Source of the DNA: PALSA-693 sp963729695
Lineage (GTDB): Bacteria; Actinomycetota; Acidimicrobiia; Acidimicrobiales; Palsa-688
Reading direction: 5' to 3'
Length of the DNA stretch: 64,000 nt
NCBI GenBank assembly: GCA_963729695.1
Contig: CAVSOT010000007.1
Span: 868,001-932,000 of the forward strand
The notes under the pieces: generated by a model
Seen by the model: only the letters and a program-made list of their open reading frames with translations
Databases searched by the model: none
Told to the model about the DNA's origin: nothing
Shown here: positions 34,542-44,515 of the stretch, in pieces
Layout: every line of letters begins with the position of its first letter
How positions within the stretch are numbered: the stretch's first letter is position 1
Program-made: the position numbers and the translations under genes

Positions 34542-34679
34542 CCCGAACATCACTGAGGTGTCGTCCGGAAGCACAGACAACCCCTCGCCGACGCCGGACC
34601 GGTCGCGGATTTGGGGACGGTCCGAACATGCGCGAGGTGTCGTCCGGAGGAACGGACAACCCCTCACCGACGCCGGACC
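34542..34679 (+). repeat. 59-bp direct repeat with internal hairpin
   Basis: Copies at 34542-34600 and 34621-34679 share GAGGTGTCGTCCGGA, GACAACCCCTC and CGACGCCGGACC, with about eight differences. Each copy carries an imperfect stem from CGTCCGGA paired with the following CGGACAA across a 4-5-base loop. It lies between typA and the ABC1 kinase on the template of the minus-strand genes. Confidence 0.75.
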
Positions 34680-34841
34680 CTCATCTCAGGGAGCGGCCGG
34701 GCGTAAAGGAGACGAAATGCCGGCAGTCACTTCCCGCCGTTCCGGCTCCTCGGCCAGCGCCGCACCCGATGAGAGGGGATCAGGAGCCACTGCGGTTGGT
34801 CTGTTCCTCCAGACCAACCGGAGTGCGCTTCTGGATCCCCG

Positions 34842-36459
34842 TCAGCGTGACCGACGATGCCGCCGGTGGTCCTCCATGCGCTTGCGTATCAGCTGCCGGC
34901 GATCCTGGAGATCCCGATACGTCATGCGCTCCACGTCGGGGGTCACTCCCAGCTGGGCCCGCATGCCGTCGAGGTCAACGGCGCGCTGGCGGGGATCGAC
35001 ACCGACCTCGGCGGCGATACGTTCGCCGTAGCGCTCGGTGAAATAGCCGGCGATGTGGGCGACCTCTGCGAACAGGTCGACGTCAGGAGCCAGCGTGGCC
35101 AGGGCCCCGTCGAGGAATAGCAGGTCCTTGACGTAGAGCATGAGCACCTTCGGGAAGCGGGCCCCATAGGCCAGCAGCTGCTTCATGATCTCCCGGATCT
35201 CCGCCAGCAGTTCCTCGGGTGCCATGGCGGTCGGGTCCTTGACGGGCTGGTCGATGCCCAGGTCGCGGATCACGGCATCCAGGTCGGTGTCGGCGGGGAG
35301 GGCGCCGAGGTCGCGGAGGGCGGCGAGTTGCATCTTCGGATCGTTGATGGTCCCGCCCATCAACAGGCGCAGGAACGCCACCCTGCGGTTCTCGTCGAGC
35401 CGGCCGGCGATGCCATAGTCGAGCAACGCCACCTTGCCGTCCGGGCAGACGAACAGGTTGCCGCCGTGCAGGTCACCGTGAAAGACCCCGAAGAGGGTCG
35501 CCCCCTCGAGGAACGAGATCATCAGCGCTCTGACCACGGCCGCGGTGTCGATCCCGGCGGCATGCATTCCGGCGACGTCATCAAAGGAGAAACCGCCGAG
35601 CCGCTCCATGACGAGCACTCGGCGGGTGACGAGCTTGGGGTGCGGCCTGGGCACGATCACCGATCGCTGGTTGGTGGCCGCGAGTACCCCGGCGATCTCG
35701 ATCATGTTGTCGGCCTCGAGGCGGAAGTCGAGCTCCTCGACGATCGTCTCGGCGAACAGCTCGACCAGCGCCGGCGGGTTGGCCAGGGCGGATACCGGGA
35801 TCCGGCCGATGAGGTGGGGGGCGATCCAGCTCATGGTGGCCAGATCGGTCCGTACGGTCGTGGCGACCGCCGGGCGCTGTACTTTCACCACGACCTCTTC
35901 GCCGGAGCGGAGGGTGGCTGCGTGTACCTGGGCGATGGAGGCGGCGGCCAGGGGTTCCCGGTCGAAGCGGCTGAAGAGCTCCTCCAGGGGCTGGCCGAGG
36001 TCGGTCTCCACGACGGAACGGACGACGTCGAACGGCTCCGGGGGTACCTGGTCGCGTAGGAGCCGGAACTGGCCGACCAGCTCAGGCGGGAACAGGCCCT
36101 CCCCCGCGGAGAGGATCTGCCCCAGCTTGATGTAGGTGGGGCCGAGGGTCTGGAAGGCCAGGCGCAGGCGGCGCGACAGGTCCGGCCCGCGACACTTCCG
36201 GTCGTGCCTCGCGCCGACCCTGTCGCCGTTCCACCAGATACCAGCCGCCGAGGGCCCTTCCGAGCTCCGCTGCGACCCGCAGGATCCGACCACCCGGTGG
36301 CAGGCGTCCCCGGCGTAGGAGACCGGGGACCTGCCGTGCCGTGGCGTTCCGCAACTCGTCCAGGCCGTGGCGCCACTGCAGCTCGTGAAGATCGATCACC
36401 CAAGGCGGGTTGCTGCTGAAGGCACCCACCAAGAGATCGGCGGGGGCGACCGACTCCAT
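34842..36459 (-). CDS. ABC1/AarF/UbiB-family atypical kinase (one frame break)
   Basis: It starts at the ATG at 36459 (MESVAPADLLVGAFSSNPPW). The core contains the ABC1 motif LGPTYIKLGQILSAGEGLFP, an Ala-rich nucleotide loop AAASIAQVHAATL, the Lys in VVVKVQRPAV, the catalytic HGDLHGGNLFV and the DFG-like LLDYGIAGRLD. The C-terminal region is partly hydrophobic. The first about 75 residues are in a different frame from the core, with the switch between 36190 and 36240. UbiB-family proteins support isoprenoid quinone synthesis, which fits a menaquinone producer, but the substrate is not visible here. Confidence 0.87.
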
Positions 36460-36474
36460 CCCCCGCAAGCTACC

Positions 36475-37233
36475 TCAGGTCGACGGGCTCGCAGCCGGGG
36501 CCGGGCCCTCCGTGGCCCTGGCCTCCGGTGACTGGTCCAGGAGGTAGTAGTACAGCAAGGCTCCGACCGCGCCGCCGACCAGCGGGGCGACGATGAACAG
36601 CCACACCTGGCTGAGCGCCTGGCCGCCTACGATGAGCGCCGGGCCCAGGCTTCGGGCCGGGTTTACGGAGGTGCCCGTCAGCGGGATCCCGATGAGGTGG
36701 ACGAGGGCCAGCCCCAGGCCGATGACCAGGCCGGCGAAGCCCGGCGTGGCCAACCGGCTGGTCGCAGCCAGGACCACGAACACGAACATGAGCGTGAGGA
36801 TCCCCTCGACCGCGAAGGCCCCAACCGCGTTGATGTGGACGTCGGACAGCGGGCCGAACCCGTCTGCGCCCAACCCCTGGATCTTGCGGGAGTAAAAGGG
36901 CGAGCCGGACATCACGCCCCAGAGCACCAGTGCGCCGGCGATTCCGCCCGCGAACTGGGCGATCCAGTAGCCGATGCCTTCGGTGATCGTCATCCGCCGG
37001 GAGATGACGAACCCGATGGTGACGGCCGGGTTGACATGGCACCCGGAGATGGGGCCGAGGGCGTAGGCGAGGACCAACAGCACGAAGCCGAACGCCAGCG
37101 CGGTGGTGACGACCCCGGCCGAGATGCTCGAGCCCGCGAACTTGAATCCGAAGCTCAGGGTGGCGACCCCGACTGCGAAGAAGACCAGTAAAAAGGTGCC
37201 GACGAACTCCGCCACCAGCTTGCGCGTGTGCAC
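36475..37233 (-). CDS. aquaporin / MIP-family channel
   Basis: Membrane channel of 252 aa with six transmembrane segments. The two NPA boxes are intact: CHVNPAVTIGFVI and TSVNPARSLGPAL, the second followed by the pore Arg. GTFLLVFFAVGVATL is the first helix. The start is the GTG at 37233 with GGGAGG 5 bases upstream. The residues shaping the selectivity filter look closer to AqpZ than to GlpF, but I would not separate water from glycerol transport on this evidence. A charged C-terminal tail follows. Confidence 0.93.
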   Translation of the reverse strand: MHTRKLVAEFVGTFLLVFFAVGVATLSFGFKFAGSSISAGVVTTALAFGFVLLVLAYALGPISGCHVNPAVTIGFVISRRMTITEGIGYWIAQFAGGIAGALVLWGVMSGSPFYSRKIQGLGADGFGPLSDVHINAVGAFAVEGILTLMFVFVVLAATSRLATPGFAGLVIGLGLALVHLIGIPLTGTSVNPARSLGPALIVGGQALSQVWLFIVAPLVGGAVGALLYYYLLDQSPEARATEGPAPAASPST

Positions 37234-37320
37234 TACGACCTCCCAGAGGGAAATCTCCGCCTCCGCGCATCATGCCACAGCCGGTGTCGGCGGGTGGGGA
37301 TTGTCGTGGCCGGGTTGGCT

Positions 37321-37794
37321 ATGGTGGCCAGCGTGCTCAGCCCAGGGGACAAGGCTCCGTCGATCGCTCTTGCCGACCAGACCGGCAAGAAGGTCAAGCT
37401 GACCGACTTCAAAGGCCGGAAGGTCCTCGTCTACTTCTACCCCAAGGCGGACACCCCGGGCTGCACGACGCAGGCCTGCGGGCTGCGCGACATCCTGGGC
37501 GATATCGGCACCACCGCCGTGCTCGGGATAAGCCCTGACCCTCCGTCGCGGCAGGCCAAGTTCGACCAGAAATACGGGCTCGGTTTCCCGCTGCTGGCCG
37601 ACGAAGACCACCTCGTGGCCGAGGCGTACGGGGTGTGGGCGGAGAAGTCCATGTACGGGCGCAAATACATGGGGATCGTGCGTTCTGCCTTCCTCATCGA
37701 CGAGAAGGGCAAGCTGGAGGAGGCCTGGTACAAGATCTCGCCGAAGGACACTCCGAAGAACCTGCTGGCCGCCCTGGGGGCACCCGCCGCCTAA
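37321..37794 (+). CDS. bcp: thiol peroxidase, BCP/PrxQ-type peroxiredoxin
   Basis: About 157 aa from the ATG at 37321. The peroxidatic site is FYPKADTPGCTTQACGLRD, with the resolving Cys five residues after the catalytic one, as in BCP/PrxQ enzymes. GDKAPSIALADQTGKKVKL at the N-terminus is typical. It reduces hydroperoxides using cellular thiols. An upstream in-frame start at 37228 would add 31 residues that are not family-like. It is divergent from the aquaporin gene and convergent with fabF. Confidence 0.93.
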   Translation: MVASVLSPGDKAPSIALADQTGKKVKLTDFKGRKVLVYFYPKADTPGCTTQACGLRDILGDIGTTAVLGISPDPPSRQAKFDQKYGLGFPLLADEDHLVAEAYGVWAEKSMYGRKYMGIVRSAFLIDEKGKLEEAWYKISPKDTPKNLLAALGAPAA

Positions 37795-37818
37795 CCGCTG
37801 GGGCCTCGCCGGCGGGGC

Positions 37819-39042
37819 TCAGGAACCGACGGGGGCCATCACCAGCGTGCCATTGTGGCCGCCGAAGCCGAAAGAGTTGGACAGCGCCGGCCCGGGCGCC
37901 CACGATCTCGGGTCGCCGGTCACGACATCGATCAGGATCTCCGGATCCTGCTCCGTGAGACCAACCGTGGGAGGGATGAGGCCCCGCTCGATGCTGAGTG
38001 CGAGGGCTACCGCTTCGAGGGAACCGGCTGCCGCCAGCGAGTGTCCCGTGATCCCTTTGATCGACGTCACCGGAGGGCCGGGCATGCCGAACACTTTGAT
38101 GATGGCCTCGGATTCCGGTAGGTCGTTGGCGGGGGTCGAAGTCCCGTGGGCGTTGATGTGGGTGATCGACGCCGCCGTGATCCCGGCATCGATCAGGGCC
38201 AGCTCCATGCAGGCCACAGCACCCGAGCCGTGGGGCGAGGGCGCCGTGATGTGGTAGGCGTCCGCCGTGCTGGCCCCGCCCATGATCTCTGCGTAGATGT
38301 GGGCGCCGCGGGCCTGGGCTCGCCGGAGCTCCTCGAGGATCAGGATGGCCCCGCCCTCGCCGATCACGAAGCCGTCTCTTTTCTTGTCGAACGGCATCGA
38401 GACGCCGCTGCTCGAGAGGGCGGTCATGTTGGTGAACCCGGCAATTCCCGTCTGGGTCATGGCCGCCTCGGCCGATCCGGCGACCACGACGTCGCAGCGA
38501 CCGGTCGCTACCAGGCGGGCGCCGTTGGCCACGCTGTGGGTACCTGCCGCGCACGCGGTCACCGTGGCCTCGCAAGGGCCCCGAAAGCCGTAGCGCATAG
38601 AGACGTCGGCGGCCGCCCGGTTGCCCATCATCATGGGTACGAGGAACGGGCTGACCCGGCGTGCCCCCTTGTCCCGGAACACGGCGATCTGCGTTTCCAG
38701 GGTTTCCAGCCCACCGACTCCCGTGCCGATGATCACCCCGATGCGATCCCGATCGGGGGCGAGGCCGTCGAGGCCGCCCGCGTCGGAAAGCGCTTCCTCG
38801 GCCGCCACCGCCGCGAACTGGGTGAACCGGTCGGCTCGCCGCACCTCCTTCGGGCCGTAGAGGGGGGTGGCGTCGAACTCGTCGCTGACCCGCCTCGGTC
38901 CGATCGGGGCCTCTCCGAGCAAGCCGGCCCAAAACGCGTCCCGTCCGATACCGCACGGCGCGACCACCCCCAGACCGGTCACGACCACCCGCCGCCCCTG
39001 GATGCCCTCCTGGTTGTCCGGCGAGGGGTGGACGACGAGCAT
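37819..39042 (-). CDS. fabF: 3-oxoacyl-ACP synthase II FabF
   Basis: Condensing enzyme of type II fatty acid synthesis, 407 aa. Catalytic Cys is in EATVTACAAGTHSVANGARL, and the two His are in HINAHGTSTPANDLPE and IKGITGHSLAAAGSLEA. NSFGFGGHNGTLVM is the C-terminal glycine-rich loop. The first 15 or so residues (MLVVHPSPDNQEGIQ) precede the conserved RRVVVTGLGVV, so the start could be slightly later. It is last in the operon; its start overlaps the acpP stop. Confidence 0.95.
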   Translation of the reverse strand: MLVVHPSPDNQEGIQGRRVVVTGLGVVAPCGIGRDAFWAGLLGEAPIGPRRVSDEFDATPLYGPKEVRRADRFTQFAAVAAEEALSDAGGLDGLAPDRDRIGVIIGTGVGGLETLETQIAVFRDKGARRVSPFLVPMMMGNRAAADVSMRYGFRGPCEATVTACAAGTHSVANGARLVATGRCDVVVAGSAEAAMTQTGIAGFTNMTALSSSGVSMPFDKKRDGFVIGEGGAILILEELRRAQARGAHIYAEIMGGASTADAYHITAPSPHGSGAVACMELALIDAGITAASITHINAHGTSTPANDLPESEAIIKVFGMPGPPVTSIKGITGHSLAAAGSLEAVALALSIERGLIPPTVGLTEQDPEILIDVVTGDPRSWAPGPALSNSFGFGGHNGTLVMAPVGS

Positions 39043-39281
39043 CAGAGCTTGGACGACACCAGGTCGAACGCCTGGCCGACCGTCGAGACTCCTTCGAGCT
39101 CGGACTCGTCGACCGTGATGCCGAACTGCTCTTCAAGAGCCATGACCAACTCCACCAGATCCAGGCTGTCGGCGTCGAGATCGTCGGCGAAATTGGCTTC
39201 CGGGGTCACCTTTTCGGGTTCGACGTGGAGCACCTCGACGGCGCACTCCTTGAACTTTTCGAACGAGTCGTTGTCACCCAT
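39042..39281 (-). CDS. acpP: acyl carrier protein
   Basis: A 79-aa acidic carrier protein. The phosphopantetheine site Ser is in DLDADSLDLVELVMALEE. I chose the ATG at 39281 because GGAGG lies 6 bases upstream; the ATG at 39293 would add four residues. It lies between fabH (66-bp gap) and fabF (overlapping) in the fatty acid operon. Confidence 0.95.
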   Translation of the reverse strand: MGDNDSFEKFKECAVEVLHVEPEKVTPEANFADDLDADSLDLVELVMALEEQFGITVDESELEGVSTVGQAFDLVSSKL

Positions 39282-39347
39282 TGGATCCTCCATGTATGCG
39301 GCGGGCAGGACAATGAAATGTAGTGGCTGACTGGCGGGATGCCACAC

Positions 39348-40325
39348 TCACCGGCCCCACTGCCAGACGGCCGAAGCCCAGGTCATCCCGGCGCCGAAGC
39401 CGGCGAGGAGGAGCAGGTCGCCGTCGCGGACCCGTCCCGCCTCGATGGCATCGACCAGAGCCAGGGGAATGGATGCAGAGCTGGTATTGCCGGTGCGGTC
39501 GATCACCGACGCGATCCGGTCGGGGGGCAGCCCGAGCCGGGCCGCCACCGCGTCCATGATCCGCAGGTTGGCTTGATGGGGCACGAACAGGGCGATGTCG
39601 TCGATGCTGACTTTCGCCCGTTCCATCGACAGGAGCGCGGAGTCCACCGTCATCCGCACCGCCTTGCGGAACACCTCGTGGCCGCGCATCGCCATGCCCG
39701 ACCCGTGGTCGGCATAGAGCAACGGCACCTGGGTGCCGTCCACCCCGACGTCCCAGCCCAGCAGGGATCCGTCCCCGGGCACCGCCTCGATGACCACCGC
39801 GCCCGCCCCGTCGCCGAAAAGGAATGCGTTTGTGCGGTCGGCCCAGTTGGTGGCCCGGGTTAGCGTCTCGGCTCCGATCAGAAGCACCCGCTCCATCCCG
39901 GCGGCGACCAGCCCGGCGGCCGTGACCAACCCGTAGGTGAACCCGGCGCAGGCGGCGTTGACGTCCATGGCCCCGCCACCGATACCGAGCGCCGCAGACG
40001 CGGCCGCGGAGCTGGCGGGGATGAGCTGGTCGGGTGTCGTCGTGCAGAGCAGGAGCAACCCGACGTCCGAGGCTTCCACCTCCGCCCGTTGCAGGGCCAT
40101 GCGACCGGCCTCGACGGCCAGGGTGGCGGTCGTGCCCAGCCCGTCCTCGGGATGGTGCGGCGGTGGCGGTTGGACGAAGGGGCCGGCTGCGGCCCTCCGG
40201 GTATGAATACCGCTCCGCTCCACGATCCATTCGTGGTTCGTGTCGAGGAGGGTGCTCAAGTCCTCGTTGGTTACGACCCTGGGTGGGAGGGCCTCGCCCC
40301 AGCCGGTGATCGCCGCTCCGGTCAT
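39348..40325 (-). CDS. fabH: 3-oxoacyl-ACP synthase III FabH
   Basis: Initiating condensing enzyme, 325 aa. Catalytic Cys is in VNAACAGFTYGL, His in LFVPHQANLRIMDAVA and Asn in DRTGNTSSASIPLAL. It starts MTGAAITGWGEALPPRVVT. FabH uses an acyl-CoA primer and malonyl-ACP, setting the starter unit. Its start overlaps the fabD stop (ATGA). Confidence 0.95.
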   Translation of the reverse strand: MTGAAITGWGEALPPRVVTNEDLSTLLDTNHEWIVERSGIHTRRAAAGPFVQPPPPHHPEDGLGTTATLAVEAGRMALQRAEVEASDVGLLLLCTTTPDQLIPASSAAASAALGIGGGAMDVNAACAGFTYGLVTAAGLVAAGMERVLLIGAETLTRATNWADRTNAFLFGDGAGAVVIEAVPGDGSLLGWDVGVDGTQVPLLYADHGSGMAMRGHEVFRKAVRMTVDSALLSMERAKVSIDDIALFVPHQANLRIMDAVAARLGLPPDRIASVIDRTGNTSSASIPLALVDAIEAGRVRDGDLLLLAGFGAGMTWASAVWQWGR

Positions 40326-41527
40326 GATGCGTGCAGCCAGACGATCGGCTGGCCGGTCTGGACCCGCTCGCCCGCCTGGGCCAGCGCCCCCTCGAGGCGT
40401 CCGGCGAAGGGTGACCTGACTTCGGAGCCCGCGACCGTCCCGAGCAGGGTGCCGACCTCGACGGGTGTCCCGGCTATCAACTCGAGGTTCGGATGGGGCT
40501 CGAAGATGCCTGGGCCCGGGCTGATGACCACTCGCTCGGACACGTACAGATGCTCACCCTGATGGCCCACGGCGTAGGCGTGAAGGGCACTGTTGCCCGA
40601 GACCGCGTCGACCAGCCGGTCGAGGTCTTCGGGCCGCGAGACGGCCACTGTCGTGACACTGGGCAGGGTGTCTCGCACCATCCGCGTCAACGCGTCCCCG
40701 GGCCCGACCTCCACGAACAGCCGCTCGGCATCCGTTCCCCGCTCCATCACCCCGCCGAGGCGCAGGATGCTCTGCCGCCAGCGGACTGGGCTCATCAGTT
40801 GGGCCGACAGCAGCCGCTCCCAATCGGTGGCGGCGGTGTGCTGCCGGGCGTCGACGTTCGCCACGATCGGGATCTCGGCCTCGTGGAAGGCGACGGTGGC
40901 CAGGATCTTCCGCAGCCGATCGCGAGCAGGCGCCATGAACGGGGTGTGGAAGGCCGCACTCACCTCGAGGGCCGACACCTTCCTCGCTCCGAGCTCGAGG
41001 GCGTGGGCGTTCGCCCGGGCGACCGCCTCGGCTTCGCCGGCGATCACCGTCTCGTCGGCGCTGTTGAAGTTGGCGATCCACACTTCGCCGTCGGCCAGCC
41101 GGCAGGCGATGTCGACGGTCTCGGCGTCGCATCCTACGACCACGCTCATCACGCCCACCTGGGCGTCGGCGGCGGCCTGCATGGCCGCGCCGCGCTCGCC
41201 GACCAGGCGTACGCCGTCCTCGAACCCGAGCGCCCCGCTCGCGGCCAGGGCGCTGTACTCGCCGAGGGAGTGCCCGGCGACACCGGTGGGCTCGATGCCC
41301 AGCCGCTCGATGGCGTCGAGCACCACGAGGTTCAAGGCGAACGTGGCCAGCTGGGCGTTCCCGGTCTGCACCAGCTTCTCGTGCGGGGCGTCCAAGAGGA
41401 GATAGGCGATGTCCCGATCCGCCGCCTCCGATGCGTCGTCGACCACCTCCCACGAGGGGTGGGAGGTCCATGGACGACCCATCCCCGGCCGCTGTGCCCC
41501 CTGGCCGGGAAAGACGAATGCAGGCAT
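40322..41527 (-). CDS. fabD: malonyl-CoA:ACP transacylase FabD fused to a lipoyl/biotinyl-like domain
   Basis: 401 aa. Residues 1-320 or so are a complete malonyl transacylase: FVFPGQGAQRPGMG, the nucleophile in GVAGHSLGEYSALAA, the substrate-binding Arg region GERGAAMQ and the catalytic His in EVSAAFHTPFMAP. The remaining about 75 residues form a separate beta-rich module (VVISPGPGIFEPHPN, GTPVEVGTLLGTVAG, EVRSPFAGRLEGALAQAGE, TGQPIVWLHAS). This resembles the biotinyl/lipoyl hammerhead fold but lacks the modified Lys. FabD is usually about 300-310 aa, so the extension is unusual. It is first gene of the fab operon. Confidence 0.93.
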   Translation of the reverse strand: MPAFVFPGQGAQRPGMGRPWTSHPSWEVVDDASEAADRDIAYLLLDAPHEKLVQTGNAQLATFALNLVVLDAIERLGIEPTGVAGHSLGEYSALAASGALGFEDGVRLVGERGAAMQAAADAQVGVMSVVVGCDAETVDIACRLADGEVWIANFNSADETVIAGEAEAVARANAHALELGARKVSALEVSAAFHTPFMAPARDRLRKILATVAFHEAEIPIVANVDARQHTAATDWERLLSAQLMSPVRWRQSILRLGGVMERGTDAERLFVEVGPGDALTRMVRDTLPSVTTVAVSRPEDLDRLVDAVSGNSALHAYAVGHQGEHLYVSERVVISPGPGIFEPHPNLELIAGTPVEVGTLLGTVAGSEVRSPFAGRLEGALAQAGERVQTGQPIVWLHAS

Positions 41528-41640
41528 GTGTGGGGGGACCTCCTCGGGGCTCGATCAGGCACACGGGTAAACCACAACGCTATGCCGTTTGGTCTGACCA
41601 TCGGGGGATTCAAGACGTAACAGCTACACTCCTCTGGCCC

Positions 41641-41724
41641 GCCCGGATGGCGGAACAGGTAGACGCGATGGTCTCAAACACCATTGTCCGAAAGGGCATG
41701 CGGGTTCGAATCCCGCTCCGGGCA
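41641..41724 (+). tRNA. tRNA-Leu (anticodon CAA)
   Basis: The acceptor stem GCCCGGA (41641-41647) pairs with TCCGGGC (41717-41723). The anticodon stem ATGGT/ACCAT encloses loop CTCAAAC, giving anticodon CAA. The T-arm contains GGTTCGAATCC. A long variable arm makes it a class II tRNA, as expected for Leu. CCA is not encoded. It is the probable attachment target of the integrase just downstream. Confidence 0.93.
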
Positions 41725-42383
41725 CAACCCCCTTGAAGCGTTTTAGCTGGTCAGGGCAGGGGATGGCGTAACCGGAATGGCACGAAATGCAGTCCATGGT
41801 CACAAGTTGGTCACAGGAGGCTTGCTCACTGCCTGCTCACTGCGGCGGTGCCACGTTTCATGTGGGGTGACTTCATGGCGAACTACGCCGTCGGCAGGAG
41901 ACGCAGTGGGCCTGGTCGGACCGATCGGGATCGCGGCAGCGCCATTAGCAGACCTCACCGTTCTGGGCATGGTCACAAAAGTTGGACGACGCAGTCTGGT
42001 GCATAGCTGTGGGCCCGGCTTCGCCGCCAGCCAGCCGCAGCGAGGACCCGGGTCGTAATCGAGCCCAGCACCAGAGATGCATCTGGGCGAGCGGCCCGAC
42101 CGGACGCTCGGCGGTCCACAAGTGCATTTCTACGCTTCTGGGTCATCCACCAATGCTGCCCCGGGCCATGATTTGCGCACCGTCCGAATCCCTGATTGCG
42201 GGCCTGCCCGCAAAGTCCTGTGGAACTGGGTCGGCAGTTCGTGCGGGACGTTGGACCGGTCGTCGGAGCGCCCTTTGAGTCCCAACCAGCCGGGAGTGTC
42301 AGCTGCCACCTGTTCCTACGGCGGGCATCCTTGCGGCAGGGCGAAGTCACGGATACCGGGGCAATACGGAACCACCTCCGGCG
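41725..42383. other. 659-bp stretch without recognisable genes
   Basis: Between the tRNA and the integrase 3' end. ORFs of 60-130 codons on both strands have unremarkable composition and match nothing I recognise. This position, between an attachment site and an inward-facing integrase, commonly holds attL and non-coding element ends. Confidence 0.5.
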
Positions 42384-43551
42384 TTAGCTTCGGGTCCCGT
42401 CGACCATGGCGGCGACAGCTGAGGCAGCCTGCGAACCGGTGTCCTCGAAGAGGTGGCCATAACGGTCCTGGGTGAATGCCGCTGACGCGTGACCTAGCCG
42501 GCGGGCGATCGCCAGTGGTATCTCTTTCGCGGCGATCAGTGGGCGACGTGGGTGTGTCTCAGGTCGTGAAACCTGACTCGGGGCAGCCCTGAGCCGGCTA
42601 CACGCCGATCGAACACCTTGGCGACCGACTCAGGATCGAGCGGGCTGCCGTCCGCCTGAGCGAACACCAGATCGTTGTCCCGATAGTCCCCGCCGACGAG
42701 CAGCCGGTTCTCGGCTTGGCGCGGCTTTAACCGTCCGCAGACTAGCCACGGTGGTCGCGTCGAGGTCGACCCCCGGCCGTGATCGGTCTTGGTCCGCTCG
42801 GAGAAGTAGAGAGCACCATCCAGGGTGAGGAGCTGCTGGCGAACCTCAAGCCGCCCCTTGCCGAGGTCGATGTCGGACCATCGCACCCCGCACACTTCGC
42901 CGCGGCGCATGCCGGTCATTGCTGCGAACCGAAACAACGGTCCGAGCGGTTCGTCCGCCGTGAAGTCCAGGAACGCCCAAAGTTGAAGCGGAGTCCACCA
43001 GGCCATCTCCGGAGCTCGGGTCGACTTGGCCGAGGGTGGCTTGGCCTTGGAGGCCACGTTCCGAGCCAGGAGGCCCTCGTCGACCGCGTCTGAGAGGGCC
43101 TTCTGGATGACAACGTGGACATAGCGGACCGAGCGAGGGGACAGGCCACCCTCCCGGAGACGCTTGCCCGTCTTGAGCAGCTCGGAGTAAAGGGCGTTGA
43201 GGTCGCCGACAGTGAGCTGGTCGAGGCGTCGCTGTCCGAGCTTCGGTCTCACATACAGGAGGCATCGCCGGTAGCCGTCTCGTCGACGGCCGCAGCCCGG
43301 CGGTAGGGAGACCGTCGAGCCACCGGTCAAAGTACTCGCTGACCGTCTTCGTCGGCGGCGCGGACGTAGGGGTTCGTCGCGCGGCCCGGCGCAGTCCTGT
43401 CCAGCTCCTCCTGTGCCGCCCTCTTGGTCGGGAATCCTCGGCGTTTGGCTTGCCGGCGCCGGCCGTCGGGGGCGGTCCCGATGTCGAGGACAAACGACCA
43501 TGTGCCGGTCGCCTGGTCCTTGCGGGGTATGGCTGAGCCTGATCGGGTCAT
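42384..43551 (-). pseudogene. tyrosine recombinase / phage-type integrase (several frame breaks)
   Basis: It starts MTRSGSAIPRKDQATGTWSF at 43551, with an N-terminal Arm-like DNA-binding stretch. It continues TVSEYFDRWLDGLPTAGLRPST and DQLTVGDLNALYSELLKTG, the SAM-like core-binding domain. The catalytic domain shows the Arg in MTGMRRGEVCGVRWSDID, HDLRHTHVAH, and after a one-base break LIAAKEIPLAIARRLGHAS and the Tyr in FTQDRYGHLF, ending at 42384. At least three one-base breaks are needed to join the parts. All five catalytic positions are present, so it may be intact in reality. Confidence 0.82.
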
Positions 43552-43614
43552 GGCGCACCTTTCGGGAAAGGCAGAGTCGGTGGTGTTTGGCTGAGGAGCG
43601 TTGTCTGTCGGGGA

Positions 43615-44447
43615 CTAGTCGTTGCTTTTGTCGGCGTCGGGGATGGTGTCCGGCGCGGGGGTGGTGAGGTCGAGGGTCTAAGGTCGCCGGCTCGGATGCG
43701 GAGGTCTTTGAGTTGGTTGGCGAGGGAGCGGAGGGTGGTTTCTTTGTTGGCGATGTCGGAGAGGGCGTGGTGAATGAGGTTGGTGAGGCGTTCGCGGGTG
43801 TAGCTGGCGATGGGCGCTGTTGGGCGTCGGAGAGCAGTCCGGTGCGGGCGGGGAGGGCTTGGAGGAATCTGCTCATGCGGAGGGTGAGGATGTCGTGGTC
43901 GGCGGGGGTGCCGAAAATGAGGTCGAAGAGGCGGGCGATGGGTCTGACCCGGGGCGGGCGGGGCGGCGGTTTCGAGGTGGAGGGGGAGGTGGTCGGCCGT
44001 GGGGGGTGGGGGGAGGAAGAAATAGGTGATGGGCAGGTCGAAGGCTTGGGCGAAGGCGACGATTTCGTCGGCGTCGAAGTTGCGGACCCCCTTGGGTGGT
44101 GGTGTAGCGGAGCGCTCGGCGGCGGAGAAGGTTGGCTTTGGACCAGCGGGCCCCTAGGTAGGGTTCGAGGGCGGCGGCTTGGACTTGGGTGAGGCGGACG
44201 CAAGCTCGCGGGCTTGGGCCAGGTTGTAGGCGATGACCCGGGTGGGGGAGATGCCCCAGTAAGCGGGTTGGCCGGCCAGGGTCCGCAGAGGGAGTTCCAC
44301 ATCAACTTCCAGTTCGGGGGCGACGGCTGGGCCGCGCTTTCTAGGCCCAGCCACGTGCTGTGTGGTGTCCGCTGGTGCCGGCTGTTGTCCGCTGCTGGTA
44401 TCTCCTAGGCATTGGTCTCGTGCTCCGCTTGACTTAATAGAGAGCAT
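43615..44447 (-). pseudogene. XRE-family helix-turn-helix regulator (broken frames)
   Basis: Reading across several frames gives VIAYNLAQARELA, then TQVQAAALEPYLGARWSKAN, then FDADEIVAFAQAFDLPITYFFLP. This is the pattern of an XRE-type HTH protein often found beside integrases in actinobacterial elements. The C-terminal part reads LTNLIHHALSDIANKETTLRSLANQLKDLRIRAGDL. At least four frame switches are needed. It ends about 63 bp before the integrase start on the same strand, so it may regulate the element. Confidence 0.65.
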
Positions 44448-44515
44448 GAGTGGGATTACCGTCGGGGGTCTGATGGTGTCGTGGTGTTCGCAGTGATGGA
44501 GGGTGGTGGTGGGCG

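Noticed and set aside
34717..34841. Plus-strand ORF with AAGGAG before an ATG at 34717
   Set aside because: The ribosome-binding site looks good, but the product is Ser/Arg-rich, has no family likeness and runs into the antisense of the ABC1 kinase gene.
41777..42058. 93-codon ORF downstream of the tRNA
   Set aside because: No conserved motif or ribosome-binding site; probably chance.
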